Source: Gnetum montanum (lineage: Eukaryota; Streptophyta; Gnetopsida; Gnetales; Gnetaceae). Taken from it: a stretch of 64,000 bases of DNA. Each line of letters begins with the position of its first letter. Position 1 is the stretch's first letter. Both the position numbers and the translations under genes were made by a program. The stretch spans positions 54,918 through 118,917 of the forward strand of contig MNCI01002247.1 of assembly GCA_015680685.1 (NCBI GenBank). The letters are read 5' to 3'. Shown here piece by piece: positions 1 through 10,334 of this stretch. Below the pieces are notes generated by a model. It searched no databases. It saw only the letters and a program-made list of their open reading frames with translations, and was not told the DNA's origin.

Positions 1-113
1 TATTCCACTAGTTACATCTTGTCATTGCATTACAAGTTTTCGTTATACATGATTACTACCAATAGGTGCCTCTTAACTAGGCTGTCATCTCATTTTGACA
101 AGTTAAGTAAAAA

Positions 114-3100
114 ATGGAAATCCATTGCGATCTCTCCATGCCCTTAGCTTTAGTAGGTCCACATGGCAAGCTCGCAAGACAATTGAACCCCGACCTGATC
201 GATTGGGGATCAGCTACAGTTAGCACCATAGTGTCTTTAGAAACATCCCTAGACTGGCCCGAACATTTGGTCCGAAATTTAGATTTGGAGGCTGGGGATG
301 TGACTGAGGATCCTCTCATTGAGATGCCTATGACCACATCTGAGGGGGAAGTAGAAACGTTGAAACTTAGCTCCCTCCTAGATGTGCAAACACATGAAAA
401 TGTAGCCAGAATTCTGCAAGACAACATCAAAGTCTTCGCATGGTCATACAGTGACATGCCAGGTTTAGATCCAAGGCTGATACAGCACAACATCATCCTA
501 GACCCACACATGAAGGTAGTCAAGAAGAAGGCTTGTAAGATCAAACCAGAAATCACACTAGTTGTGAGGGATGAAATCATCAAGTAAGTTGTACCAAGCT
601 GGTTTCATCTACGCAGTTGATTACCCAGAATGAGTGTCCAACATCATCGTAGTTTCCAAGAAAATGGGAGGAATACAAATCTGTATAGACTTTCGAGATC
701 TAAACAAAGTAACGATCAAAGATGATTTCCCACTTCCAAGCATCGATCAACTCATTGACACTACGGTTGGCCATGCCCTGCTATCCTTCATGGATGGCTT
801 CTCCGGCTACAACCAAATTCACATCAACCTAGAGCATCAGCTAACAACAACCTTCATGACCCCATGGAGGACCTTTTGTTACACCATGATGCCTTTTGGG
901 CTTAAGAATACCAGAGTAACCTATCAACGAGCCATGACTTACATCTTTAGCGATTACATCCTAGAAACGTTAAATGACTACGTGGATGATATAACAGTCA
1001 AGTCTAAGAAGGCAGCTGATCACCCACGTGATCTAGGGGTAGTCCTCAAGTCTTGTTAAATGCATAATTTGCATCTTAATCCTAAGAAATGTGTCTTTGG
1101 GGTAAGAACCAGATGCATGTTAGGGTTCATGGTATTGAAGGTTGGAATATGGATGGACCCTGACAAAGTCAAGGCCATTGTCAACCTGGCACCTCCTATA
1201 AACCTCAAAGAGCTATGTGGTTTGCAAGGTAGGGTACAATTCATCCGAAGGTTTATAACAAAGTTGACTGACAAGTTACACCCCATGCAAAATCTTCTAA
1301 AGAAAGGGGTTAACTTCAAATGGACAACCCAATGTCAACAAGCCTTTGATGACTTGAAAGAAGAGCTTTCGCACCTCCCAACTATGCATCTGCCACAGAG
1401 GAATAAGCCTTTCTTCATATACCTCGTCACCTCTAATGCATCTATCACAACATTGCTATGTCAGAAATGAGACGATGAATCTAAGATACCAGTGTATTAT
1501 CTAGGTCATGTATTAATAGCTCATAAGGAAAAATACAACAAAGTAGAGAGATAGTGCCTTGCCTTAGTGTTTGTGTTAGAAAAGTGGAGGCACTATCTAT
1601 TTCGTAGTGTAGTCAACATCATTTGCAAAAGCAACATACTCCAGGCTATCACTAACAACCTGTATGAAAGTAGCAGGATAGCCTGATTGAAAGCAATAAC
1701 CACGGAGTTTGACCTATGCTATATAAGCCAATCGTCAAGTAAGGGTCAAGCCATAGCAGCGCAACTTACGACCTCACCCATTGATGATCACACAACCATA
1801 GATCCTGAATTCCCAGATGAGCATGTTGGCATTGTCAATATCGTTCCATCTCACCTAGAAGTTACTTTACACTTCGACAGTGCCTCAACCATGTGAGGAG
1901 GTAGTGCAACTACCGTCATTATGTTTCCCTCTAGGGAAAGCACCCGTTTGTTTATCATTTTGCATTCCCCTACACCAACAATGTGGCAGAGTATGAGGGG
2001 CTACTCAGAGGCCTCTTAGTTGCTCAAACACTATGCATACAACACCTGGCGATCCACGGGGATTCCCAACTAGTTGTGAATTTGACCACCGAGGTCTATG
2101 CCTACAAAGCCACACACCTACAACCCTAATGCAACCTAGCAAAAGGCCTGCTTAAGCAATTTGCAACCATAGATATGCAACACATTCCATGAAATGAGAA
2201 CACCGTGGTAGATGCCTTAGCCACCCTTGCACTAAACATTCCACCACACTCGTTTTGAAGTCTTCCGACTTCGATTATTGAATATACTAAGCCTATCACT
2301 CAAATAGGACATGTGGCCTCTATCAGTGCTGTGGATACCTAGGAGTGGTATGCTAACATTAAATCCTACCTGCAACACGGTGAACCCCCAAGCAGATTAA
2401 CATCAACCAAGAGAGATGCGATCCATAAGCGTGCCCAGTAATATACGCTCATGGGGAATGATGCCCTGTGCCGACTCTCCTATGATGGGATATTGCTAGC
2501 ATGCGTGAGTGGGGAGTAGGTGTAGAAGGTGGTTAATAAAGTACATGAGGGACTATGCAGCGAACACATAGCACCTAGGGCTATGGTTGTGAAAATCAGA
2601 CGCCTAGGGTACTATTGACCCCACATGGAGCGTGACTGCTTGTCAAAAGTCAAGATGTGTGAAACATTCTAGAGATACGTAAATCTCATACATGTCTCAC
2701 CTATGGACCTGCACTAAACACAAATCATGTGGCCTTTCCAACGATGGGGACTAGACCTCATAGGACCTATCACACCTAAGTCCTCCACAAGGCATAGCTT
2801 CATTATCACTGCCACTATGTATTTTACTAAGTGGGTGGAAGCCATATCCTTGAGGAAGATGACATCTCAACAGATCTGCCACTTCATCCTAGACAACATT
2901 GTGACAAGGTTTGGGCTTCCGATGACTATTGTAACTGACAATGGGCCACAGTTTAGTAGTACGGAAACTCAAACCTTTTGCAGCAATCTAGGCATCAAGT
3001 AATCATTCTCCTCCCCGTATTACCCTCAAGAGAATGGATAGGTGGAGGCTACAAATAAGTCAATCATCAACTTGCTGGAGTGGATGCTTGGCAACAACAA

Positions 3101-3586
3101 GAGGCGGTGGCATGAGAAAATCCTCTACGTTCTATGGGCCTATAGGATGACATGCAGAACCATGACAAGTAAGACTCCTTACAGTCTTGTTTATGGATCT
3201 GAAGCTATGTTGCCTCTTGAGTTTCAGGTACCATCACTCTGGATGATCCTCTTGGATGTCATGAGTGAAGCCTAGAACAATGAGTCATGGATGATCGACC
3301 TCAACTCAATAGAGGAGGAGCATGCATAGATGCTAAGCCGCATAGAGCACTACCAGAGTAAGCAACAGTAAAAGCAACATGCAGACCCACATCGATGGCC
3401 AGTACAGATGGGAGCCCACATCCTCAAGGTTTCCTATGAGCATGTGAGCAAATTCTCAGCCAATTGGGAAGGCCCTTACATGGTCACTAAAGCCTTTGGG
3501 AATGAAGCCTTCAAGCTGACAGACATGGATGATAATGAGTTTGTCAACTTGGTGAATCACTCGTACCTTAAGCTGTACTACATCTG
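114..3586 (+). pseudogene. T1-a pol pseudogene: linker, RT, RNase H, aRH, integrase
   Basis: This once encoded the enzymes for reverse transcription and integration. A linker (114-587) with AWSYSDMPGLDP leads into RT (about 595-1370), where FMDGFSGYN, MPFGLKN and the catalytic YVDD (979-990) survive. A degenerate RNase H follows (about 1390-1690; its first Asp is Asn in TSNAS), then an archaeal-type RNase H (1870-2240) with Asp, EYEG, GDSQ and VVDALA. Integrase (about 2440-3586) keeps its D, D and E with exactly 35 residues between the last two (TDNG to VEAT). More than ten in-frame stops and frameshifts, for example at 588, 1059 and 1468, make it non-functional, yet most catalytic residues remain. 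Confidence 0.9.
1870..2265 (+). pseudogene. T1-a archaeal-type RNase H domain (aRH)
   Basis: This is a second RNase H between the RT-linked RNase H and integrase, the usual place in Tat elements. The first Asp is at 1876-1878 (HFDSAS). After a frameshift, EYEGLLRG near 1989, HGDSQLV with Asp at 2061-2063, and VVDALA with Asp at 2211-2213 give the full D-E-D-D set. The RNase H attached to RT has lost its first Asp, which fits the known idea that aRH takes over its role. The contrast with T3, where a similar domain precedes RT, is important. Confidence 0.8.
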
Positions 3587-3591
3587 AAGCA

Positions 3592-3778
3592 TGAAGGTGA
3601 TGAGCACCATCTACTATGATGTAAAACTAGCACAGCTAGTCTACTATGACTATAAATTAGCACAACATATCTGCTATGATGTTAAATTGGCATGTACGGT
3701 CTGCTGGGACCTTAAACTAGCACCACGGTCCACTGGGACCTTAAACCAGCACATGGTTTGCCAGGATCTTAAACTTGG
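3592..3778 (-). repeat. Tandem array, T1 3' array (6 units, about 30 bp)
   Basis: Six degenerate units of 28-31 bases carry the core CTTAAACTAGCAC, the complement of GTGCTAGTTTAAG. The array lies directly after the integrase stop and before the LTR. T1-b has the same array in the same relative position at 9970-10,315. Read along the element, the core is always in the orientation opposite to AGTTTAAGG. Confidence 0.85.
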
Positions 3779-3845
3779 TTCACGTCACATCCCTAGCATG
3801 TATCTATGCCAAGTACACATCGAACAAGTGTGCATAGTGCTGACG

Positions 3846-3856
3846 TGGGGGTGGGA
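3846..3856 (+). other. Polypurine tract of T1-a
   Basis: A run of G and A (GTGGGGGTGGGA region) abuts the first base of the 3' LTR. In T1-b the same position reads TGGGGTGGGA followed by TGTTGTAG. This is the expected primer site for plus-strand DNA synthesis. Confidence 0.65.
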
Positions 3857-4171
3857 CATTGCAGCTCTAGAACTTAGTTCATGACACAATGAGGACAGGA
3901 TCTAGAACGTATGCAATGCTACCACCCTTGGCATCATGCTAACCCTCTAGAGATGTCATATGGCATCACACTGGCCCTATGGACCGACCATTGCCATGGC
4001 CCACTACCTTGATAGTAGTTTCTTGGCCAGAGCCCGCCACTAGAGTTCCATCAGTATTGTGGTCTAGCCACAATATTGTTGTCCTCCAGCTCCCTGTCGA
4101 TGCCTGGGCTCGCACGATGTTTAGCTATGTGGTAGCTGATCCCATAGCTAAACTAAGAATGCATGCCTTTG

Positions 4172-4204
4172 NNNNNNNNNNNNNNNNNNNNNNNNNNNNN
4201 NNNN
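4172..4204. other. Assembly gap (33 N) with duplicated flanks
   Basis: The 52 bases left of the gap (4120-4171) recur right of it (4207-4258) with two differences. This looks like redundant contig ends or a collapsed tandem duplication. The LTR length around it is therefore unreliable. Confidence 0.95.
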
Positions 4205-5218
4205 ACATTTAGCTATGTGGTAGTTGATCCCAAAGCTAAACTAAGAATGCATGCCTTTGGCAGGGATTCTAGAGCATCTGCACTCACAGCAGCTCTTAGC
4301 ACCTTCGACGTCGGCTCTGTCACATAGTGCTGCCAAAGCCACTGTTGGCCTTCTTGCTTTGGACACAGTGCACTAGCATGGGTGTCCAAGAGCTTCAACA
4401 TTGTCTGTAGTAAGCAAGACCTTTGCTCTCGCTTTGCATCATGGCTGTTTCACTCTCTGTAGTGCTTACAGGGCACGGTAGAGAGTACGTCTTGCCACAA
4501 CAGCCAATGCTACTATGTCGCGAAGTGAGTGCCTCGACTAGCTTTGCCACTTTAGAGTGAAAATTCCATGACATGTGTAACATAGCTCACTACATGGGAA
4601 GCATCTGTAGGTAGGACAAAACCCCACACGGATGTAACAGAACTCATCCTGGGAAAGAAACACCTATCCTACGAGAGGTCATAGGCCAGCGAAGGTAAAG
4701 ATGAAAATGCAAACGACTCCCTCATGAGCACTTCAACGAGGGATTCTGCTAAACCTCATCTTTTCCCTTTTTCTGAACTTCCATCCTCCCTGCTTCGCCT
4801 TTTCACTCTCAAGTGCAGCCAAGCAACGTCTCGGCAATCAGTGAGTGGCAACGTTAGCATCATGTATTTCGTGGTGTTTTGTATTCTTTGCCAACGTCCC
4901 TCAAGGTTGTCCTCCAGACGTCAACAAAGAGGGACCAATGAAACACCCAAAAATTTGAAGGCATCCTTGCTTCACCAGGTCTTTGCAAATCGTGTAGCAT
5001 TACGGTAGTTCTTTAGGAGATGGATGCTCTGAAGTTCAGACTGTCCAGTTTGGCAAGTTTTTCTACCCTAGGTGTCAATAGGCTAAATGAATTCTCCAAC
5101 CTATCCACCTAAGTAGTTCATCTAGCCAACAACACACTTAGGAGCGGTGTATAGAATTGTTGGCAGTACCCAAAACATGCAAAACACTTCAGCGAGTTTT
5201 CTAAGTCAAGGAGTTTTG

Positions 5219-5776
5219 CTATGCTACGCTACGTTACACTATGTAGCATAGCAAACTTCAGAAGATGGTTGTAGAAGCATAGTGCTACGCTATGCTATGC
5301 CACACAGCGTAGCACAGTGCAGCAAAAGCTACATAGTTAGTCCTCTCACCCAACTTCAAGTCCTTCAGGAATGTTTCTTTCCATCAAAAACCAACAAACA
5401 TGGCCAAAAATAGGTCATGTTTGTTGCTATGCTATGCTAAGCTACATGGTGCAGCAAGGAATAACAATTCTATGAAAGTGACAGAAGGCATCTCAAAGGG
5501 CGAGATCAACAAGATTGCAAGATTTGTAGTACAAAAGGCAAAGTTTACAGATTGGCAATGTTTTTGTAACTAAGGACAGCTGCTACATTGTGATACGCTA
5601 CGTAGCGTAGCAAACCTGCGACCAGCAATCACAACACTGCAAAGGTTTCCAATGCATGCAACAGGACACAATGCAGACTTTGCATTGAATTGGAGGCTAC
5701 GCTACACTATGCAGTGTAGCACAGCATGACAAGATGCTACACTATGCTAAATGCTACGCTACAAAGCATACCAAGG
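5219..5776. repeat. Palindromic GCTACG..CGTAGC cluster in T1-a LTR
   Basis: Several imperfect palindromes are built from GCTACGCTA, GCTATGCTA and their complements, at about 5219-5256, 5281-5333, 5426-5456, 5580-5615 and 5695-5776. The cleanest is TACGCTACGTAGCGTAGCA near 5592. They lie upstream of the TATA box, so in the U3 part of the LTR. Confidence 0.8.
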
Positions 5777-5976
5777 CATGGCAAGTGGCTACGCAACATT
5801 AATGCACCTCACCTAATTGCATTGTTGCTCTGACAATGCAATTACGACACAGTAGGTTTGTAATTACGGCATGGCAGGCCTGCCCAACGGTCATGCAGGC
5901 ACATGTAGCATAGATAGGTCAGCATAAGCCCAGGGCATGTGGCATCCAAACTGCATCTTTCATGCACCCTTGGCCC

Positions 5977-5984
5977 TATAAATA
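5977..5984 (+). promoter_or_regulatory. TATA box of T1-a LTR
   Basis: CCCTATAAATACCCC sits in a GC-richer patch. T1-b has the same TATAAATACCCCAA context on the other strand (6867-6860). This is the likely core promoter for the element's RNA. Confidence 0.7.
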
Positions 5985-6859
5985 CCCCAATGATCATTAA
6001 GGTCTAGCTCCCTGGGTTTTTTTGGCAATTTTGGTTGGCTGACAAGCAAAATGTTAGCATTATAACTTTGAGCATTGTAAGCTTTCTGTTTGACACTCTA
6101 AATAGTTAACACTCTCAGTTGGCATTTTGTTTTTCTCTTTTCTACCATCTTGGTAGCATTTCACATTGTTAATGTCTGAGTCTGCGTCCAAGCACATAGC
6201 CATCTTGCTTTACATGTGTTGGTTACCCTTAGGATCTTTGCACTTCCCAATGCTGTGCAACCAACTATATCCATCTTGACAGAGGGAAGTCATAGCTTTG
6301 AAGCAGTGCACTTTTCTAACTACATTTTACTTTGTCTCTCGCTTATCATTCACATTTTTACACTATTTTCTACCTCTTTTACATTTAAGCATTACTTCAC
6401 GCTATCAGTTTCGTTTTCAAATCACACATTACAAAAGGTTATATTAACACCAATTAAGTCCTTGTCTGATCAACCAAACCATTTAGGGTGCCCCGTTTTT
6501 GCTCCACCCAACATGACCCTCCCATGGAAACAGGGTTGAGACTATCGATGACTGACAACCTCTCGGCGTTCTTTCTAGCCATCGATGTTTTTGATTGTCA
6601 CAATAGGCACAACTTACAATGGAATGGTATGGTCACAGTCCCTAAACTGCTGCCAATGGCTTGCTAAGAAAAATTGATGAGCCAATGGTTGTTGAGTTAA
6701 GGGAGATTCAGGAAGTGTTGTTTCTAGGATTTTCTATTCATTAACTTTTTGCTTGCCAATCTCCTTGCCAAAGCCAATCACTAGAAAGCCAAATGCCAAA
6801 ATGCCAATTGTCAAAAAGCCAAGTCACAAAGCCAACCCTTTGAACCTTGTTTGTTGGGG

Positions 6860-6867
6860 TATTTATA
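6860..6867 (-). promoter_or_regulatory. TATA box of T1-b LTR
   Basis: The minus strand reads CTATAAATACCCCAAC, matching the T1-a LTR promoter. Both copies continue into a TTGGC-rich leader with GGCAAGCAAAA-like sequence. Confidence 0.7.
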
Positions 6868-6956
6868 GAGCTCAGAGTAGGATAAAGACGTGGTTTGGAT
6901 GCCACATGTCCTAAGTCCCACAAGGTGCAAATTGTAAATGTGCCATACTGGCATGT

Positions 6957-8177
6957 AGTGCTATGTTGCAGTGTTACGCTTATGTGCTACGCTATAGTGT
7001 TACGCTGATGTGCTACGCTGTAGCGTAACGAGGTTGGACATGAAACTTGCTAAGTTGTGACCATACCATTCAAACTGCATGTGCTAGAATCTAGGGAATT
7101 ATCATGTTTTTACAAAATATGCCAATGTCAAATGCAAAGTGGAGCCTATGCTCCAAGACCACGTCTTCCATTCTCTTGTGAGTAGGATCAAGTGTAGGGA
7201 CATCTTTGGGAATCAATAGGGGGGTGCAAAATAAATCAAACTGCTGATCTTATCTTTTGAGGAGATGTTGAAGAAAAAATGATAATCTCCAATGAGTTAT
7301 GGAGATGTTGGAGACATCCTGATGCTTCTTTGCAAGTGTTACACTACCTACGCTACTCAGCATAGCGGTGTAGCATAAATACCCGCATGCTATGCTGCAT
7401 AGCGTAGCAGCCAATTTTGAGACAAATATCGCCCAAAAATTGAAAATACCCCTCTGGGGCTTGACTAGGTAAGAAAATTTAGCAATCAGCAAGCCTGCTT
7501 TCCATGTTGAAAGGCCCTAGGACTTGAGGATTTCATCCTTGGAACACTTTTGGGCTTTGTGTCCTTGCTACACTATGCAGTGTAGCACATTGTAGCAGCT
7601 AGTGTGACATGAATTCTTGCTTGGTCTATAATTCTTTGTTAAGAAATTATTCCTGGGACCTGAGGATGAAGGGATAGGTAGTCTTCAAGGTTGAAGCATG
7701 GCCAAGTGCAATTCTTTTGCTAGAACCACTTGGCAGAGGACCTTCATGCATTCTGACCTTGCTACGCTGTGCTATGCTATGTAGTGTAGCATAACGTAGC
7801 ACGTAGTTTAGCTTACATTTTGACATACTTTGCAAATGTTCTATCATGTAATGTTAATCATGTCCTAGGGTGGTAGAGGAATAGGCATTTTTGATGGTTA
7901 AGGCATGGGCGATTGTGTTTACTTTGTCAAAGCAATCTAAGCAGAAGTATCGTCACACTAGAACCCTGCTATGTTGTGTAGCGTAGCACAACATAGCACT
8001 CAAATGGAGATGATTTTTGACGAAATTTTCCACATTCTCCTACATCATGCTAATCATTCTTTAGGATGAAGTGGGACAGGTATCTTGGAAGGCTGAATCA
8101 TTATCAACTACATCTTTTGTGCTTGATCAGTCACCACAAGGCCTGCTATGTTGTGTAGCGTAGCATAGCGTAGAAAG
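6957..8177. repeat. Palindromic GCTACG..CGTAGC cluster in T1-b LTR
   Basis: Seven clusters occur at about 6957-7031, 7338-7411, 7567-7602, 7757-7806, 7968-8000, 8144-8173 and nearby. Each combines GCTACRCTA or GCTATGCTA with TAGCGTAGCA, and many can fold into short hairpins. Confidence 0.8.
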
Positions 8178-9886
8178 TCCTACAGTTAAAAAAATTGTTG
8201 AACTGTTTAGTCAATCCTAAACACCTTCAATAGTTCCTAGAATGGTCCTTGGGTAGACTGTCAACTGGGTCATGTGTCAAGCTGGGCAAGCTAGCAAGCC
8301 TGTTAGCCTAGGAGATAGAAAATTTTCCAGACTATATGGTCTACTCCTAGTGCCTCTTTTGTGCAAACTAGCCTCATGGCTAGGTGCTATGTTGATTGTG
8401 CTACAAAGGGTGGTAGGCAGGCTCGGAAGTAGCTTTGTAGGCATTAGGAATTCTAGGGTGCCATGTTATCTACACGGTCCAGCATCACATTGCTCTTGCA
8501 GAGATCCTTGCCCAAATTTTAGGATTGTGTTGAATCATGAGAATCCTAAAATTGATGGTGTTTCAATGGACCCTCTTTGTTGACATCTGGAGGATCTATC
8601 CGAGAGACATTCACAAAGAATACGAAACACCATGAAGAATAAGACACCAACACCATTCATAAGTGCCTACTCAGATAATGCTTTACTATGTTTGAGATTA
8701 CTTAGAGGATAATGTAAGATAAGGGACAAGGGATGGATTTGAGGAAATAGGGTTAGGGAAGAAATGAGTATAGAATGTGACATCATGAAAACTATTTCCA
8801 TAGTGTGATCCCTCGTAGGAATGCTTATGAGGGAGTGAGCATGCATGGGTGTCTTTCCTTTTGGATCTTGACCTCTCATTGGAGTGCTTGGAGATGGTTG
8901 ATTTATAGTTGAAGCGATTGTAAAGTAGCTGCCGTGACATTTTTTTAGGTACTTTTTTTTGCACACCCACGGTCACTTTGAAGACAACCTTGTCGCCACT
9001 GTAGGATAGGTGTTTCCTCCCTGGGATGAACTATGTTACATCCACGTGGGGGTTTAACCTGCCTATAGAGGCTTCCAATTAGTCGAGTTGCATTATGTCC
9101 ATCATGGGCTTGGTGATTGGGCATGGAAGAGGGCTTTATGTGCATTGGGAAAGCTTGTGAAGAGGATATTGGAAGTTGTAAGTAAAGGGAATGGTGATTA
9201 AGTTGGCTGAAAGGAGAGTAGGATACACACTCTCAAGTAGCTAGGCCAATCGAAATGGGTACTTTGGAACAATGTAGTATCTCACTCTTGTGGTGGAACC
9301 CATTTTTAAATGATGCCATCCTAGCTTTTATCCTACAAATGCAATAGAGAGAAAACCAGAAAAAAAAACCATTGAATGAAGTGAGGGAAAAGTCTTGCTT
9401 GCTTAGAATACTACCAAGGTGGCAAGTGTTGTGTTTGACATGTGCAATGTCTAGAGCAGGAAGGCCAGCATAGGTTTTGGTAGTGGCAGGTTGGAAAGCT
9501 TCAATAACCCTACTGGTAATGAGCACTGAGAGGCTAGGAGTGATGATGATGTAAGTGCTTAGGAATCCCTGCCAAAGGTAAGCATTATGAAATCTAGCTG
9601 CAAGGTGAGAAGCCTAACAGCTGAATGCCTTTTTGGACCCTAGAGATGGTGAGGGCTAGAGGATGGTAGCATTGTGGCTAGGCCACAATAGTGTTGGGAC
9701 TCCAGCAGCAGGTGTTGGCAAGAGCTATGACCAGGATGATTGGTAGTGGTAGCGGCAGCTCCTGAAGGTTAACAAGATGTCAACCAACATCTTCAAAAGA
9801 TCAATAAGATGCTAGGGATGACAACATTGCATGTGTCCCAAAGAGGTTTTTCTTGATGACGTGAACTTTATTCTGGAACTACAACA

Positions 9887-9896
9887 TCCCACCCCA
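9887..9896 (-). other. Polypurine tract of T1-b
   Basis: The minus strand reads TGGGGTGGGA next to the LTR start TGTTG. It corresponds to 3846-3856 in T1-a. Confidence 0.65.
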
Positions 9897-9969
9897 TGTT
9901 GTCTAGGAAACTTGAAGATGTGCATGCTCGATTATTCATAGGATCACACATGTGAGTTGGGAGGTGTTG

Positions 9970-10315
9970 CATTGCGAACCTAGTTTAAAGTCTTGGTAGA
10001 CCATTGAATGTGCTAGTTTAAGGTCTCAATAGACTGATGTGCTAGTTTAAGGTCCCAACAGACCACTGTGCTAGTTTAAGATCCCAACAAACTATGATGC
10101 TAGTTTAACGTTGTAGCAGATAGGGGATGGCTAGTTTAAGGTCGTAGCGGATCATGCTGTGGGTGCCAGTTTTATGTCGTGGCCTAAAGACGTGCTGTGC
10201 TAGTTTAACATCATAGTGGATGTTCTGTGCCAGTTTTACATTGTAGTGGATGAACTGTGCTAGTTTATAGTCATAGTGGACTATTTGTGCTAGTTTTATG
10301 TCATAGCAGATGTTT
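9970..10315 (+). repeat. Tandem array, T1-b 3' array (about 11 units)
   Basis: Eleven units of 27-35 bases have the core GTGCTAGTTTAAGGTC followed by a variable RCAGAC/GCGGAT part. It lies between the integrase end and the purine tract of T1-b, as in T1-a. Confidence 0.9.
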
Positions 10316-10334
10316 TGATTACCTTACTTCACGT

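Larger units (their letters stand above)
1..6540 (+). mobile_element. T1-a: Tat/Ogre-like Ty3/gypsy retrotransposon, 5' part outside window
   Basis: The visible parts in order are a pol pseudogene, a tandem array, a purine tract and a long 3' LTR. The domain order RT, RNase H, archaeal-type RNase H, integrase and the AWSY.DMPGLDP linker before RT are features of the plant Tat/Ogre lineage. A second copy in opposite orientation (T1-b) aligns along pol, array and LTR, which fixes the LTR start. The 3' boundary is only approximate, because T1-b ends at the same place on the other strand and no target duplication can be seen. Gag and the 5' LTR lie left of the window. Confidence 0.85.
3857..6540 (+). 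repeat. 3' LTR of T1-a (about 2.7 kb)
   Basis: It aligns with the inverted LTR of T1-b. Clear blocks are 3860-3900 with 9880-9850, 4632-4680 with 9053-9001 (containing the shared AACACCTATCCTAC) and 4885-4955 with 8640-8555. The start is fixed by the purine tract; TG has decayed to CA here but is TG in T1-b. It holds several CTACG/CGTAG palindromes (5219-5776) and a TATA box at 5977. ORFs inside it are spurious. The end is uncertain between about 6200 and 6600. Confidence 0.75.
6560..9886 (-). repeat. 3' LTR of T1-b (about 3.3 kb)
   Basis: It begins TGTTGTAGTTCCAG at 9886 directly after the purine tract (9896-9887), aligns with the T1-a LTR, and contains the same TATA context. It is longer than the T1-a copy, partly because of more palindrome-bearing sequence at 6957-8177. 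The region around 8272-8583 has a chance ORF without protein-like features. The end near 6560 is not fixed. Confidence 0.75.

Noticed and set aside
77-583. Long minus-strand ORF opposite T1-a pol
   Set aside because: It is the shadow of the pol linker in 114-587, which carries recognisable Tat linker motifs and aligns with T1-b.
8272-8583. 103-codon plus-strand ORF
   Set aside because: It lies inside the T1-b LTR, aligns with noncoding LTR of T1-a and shows no protein-like pattern.
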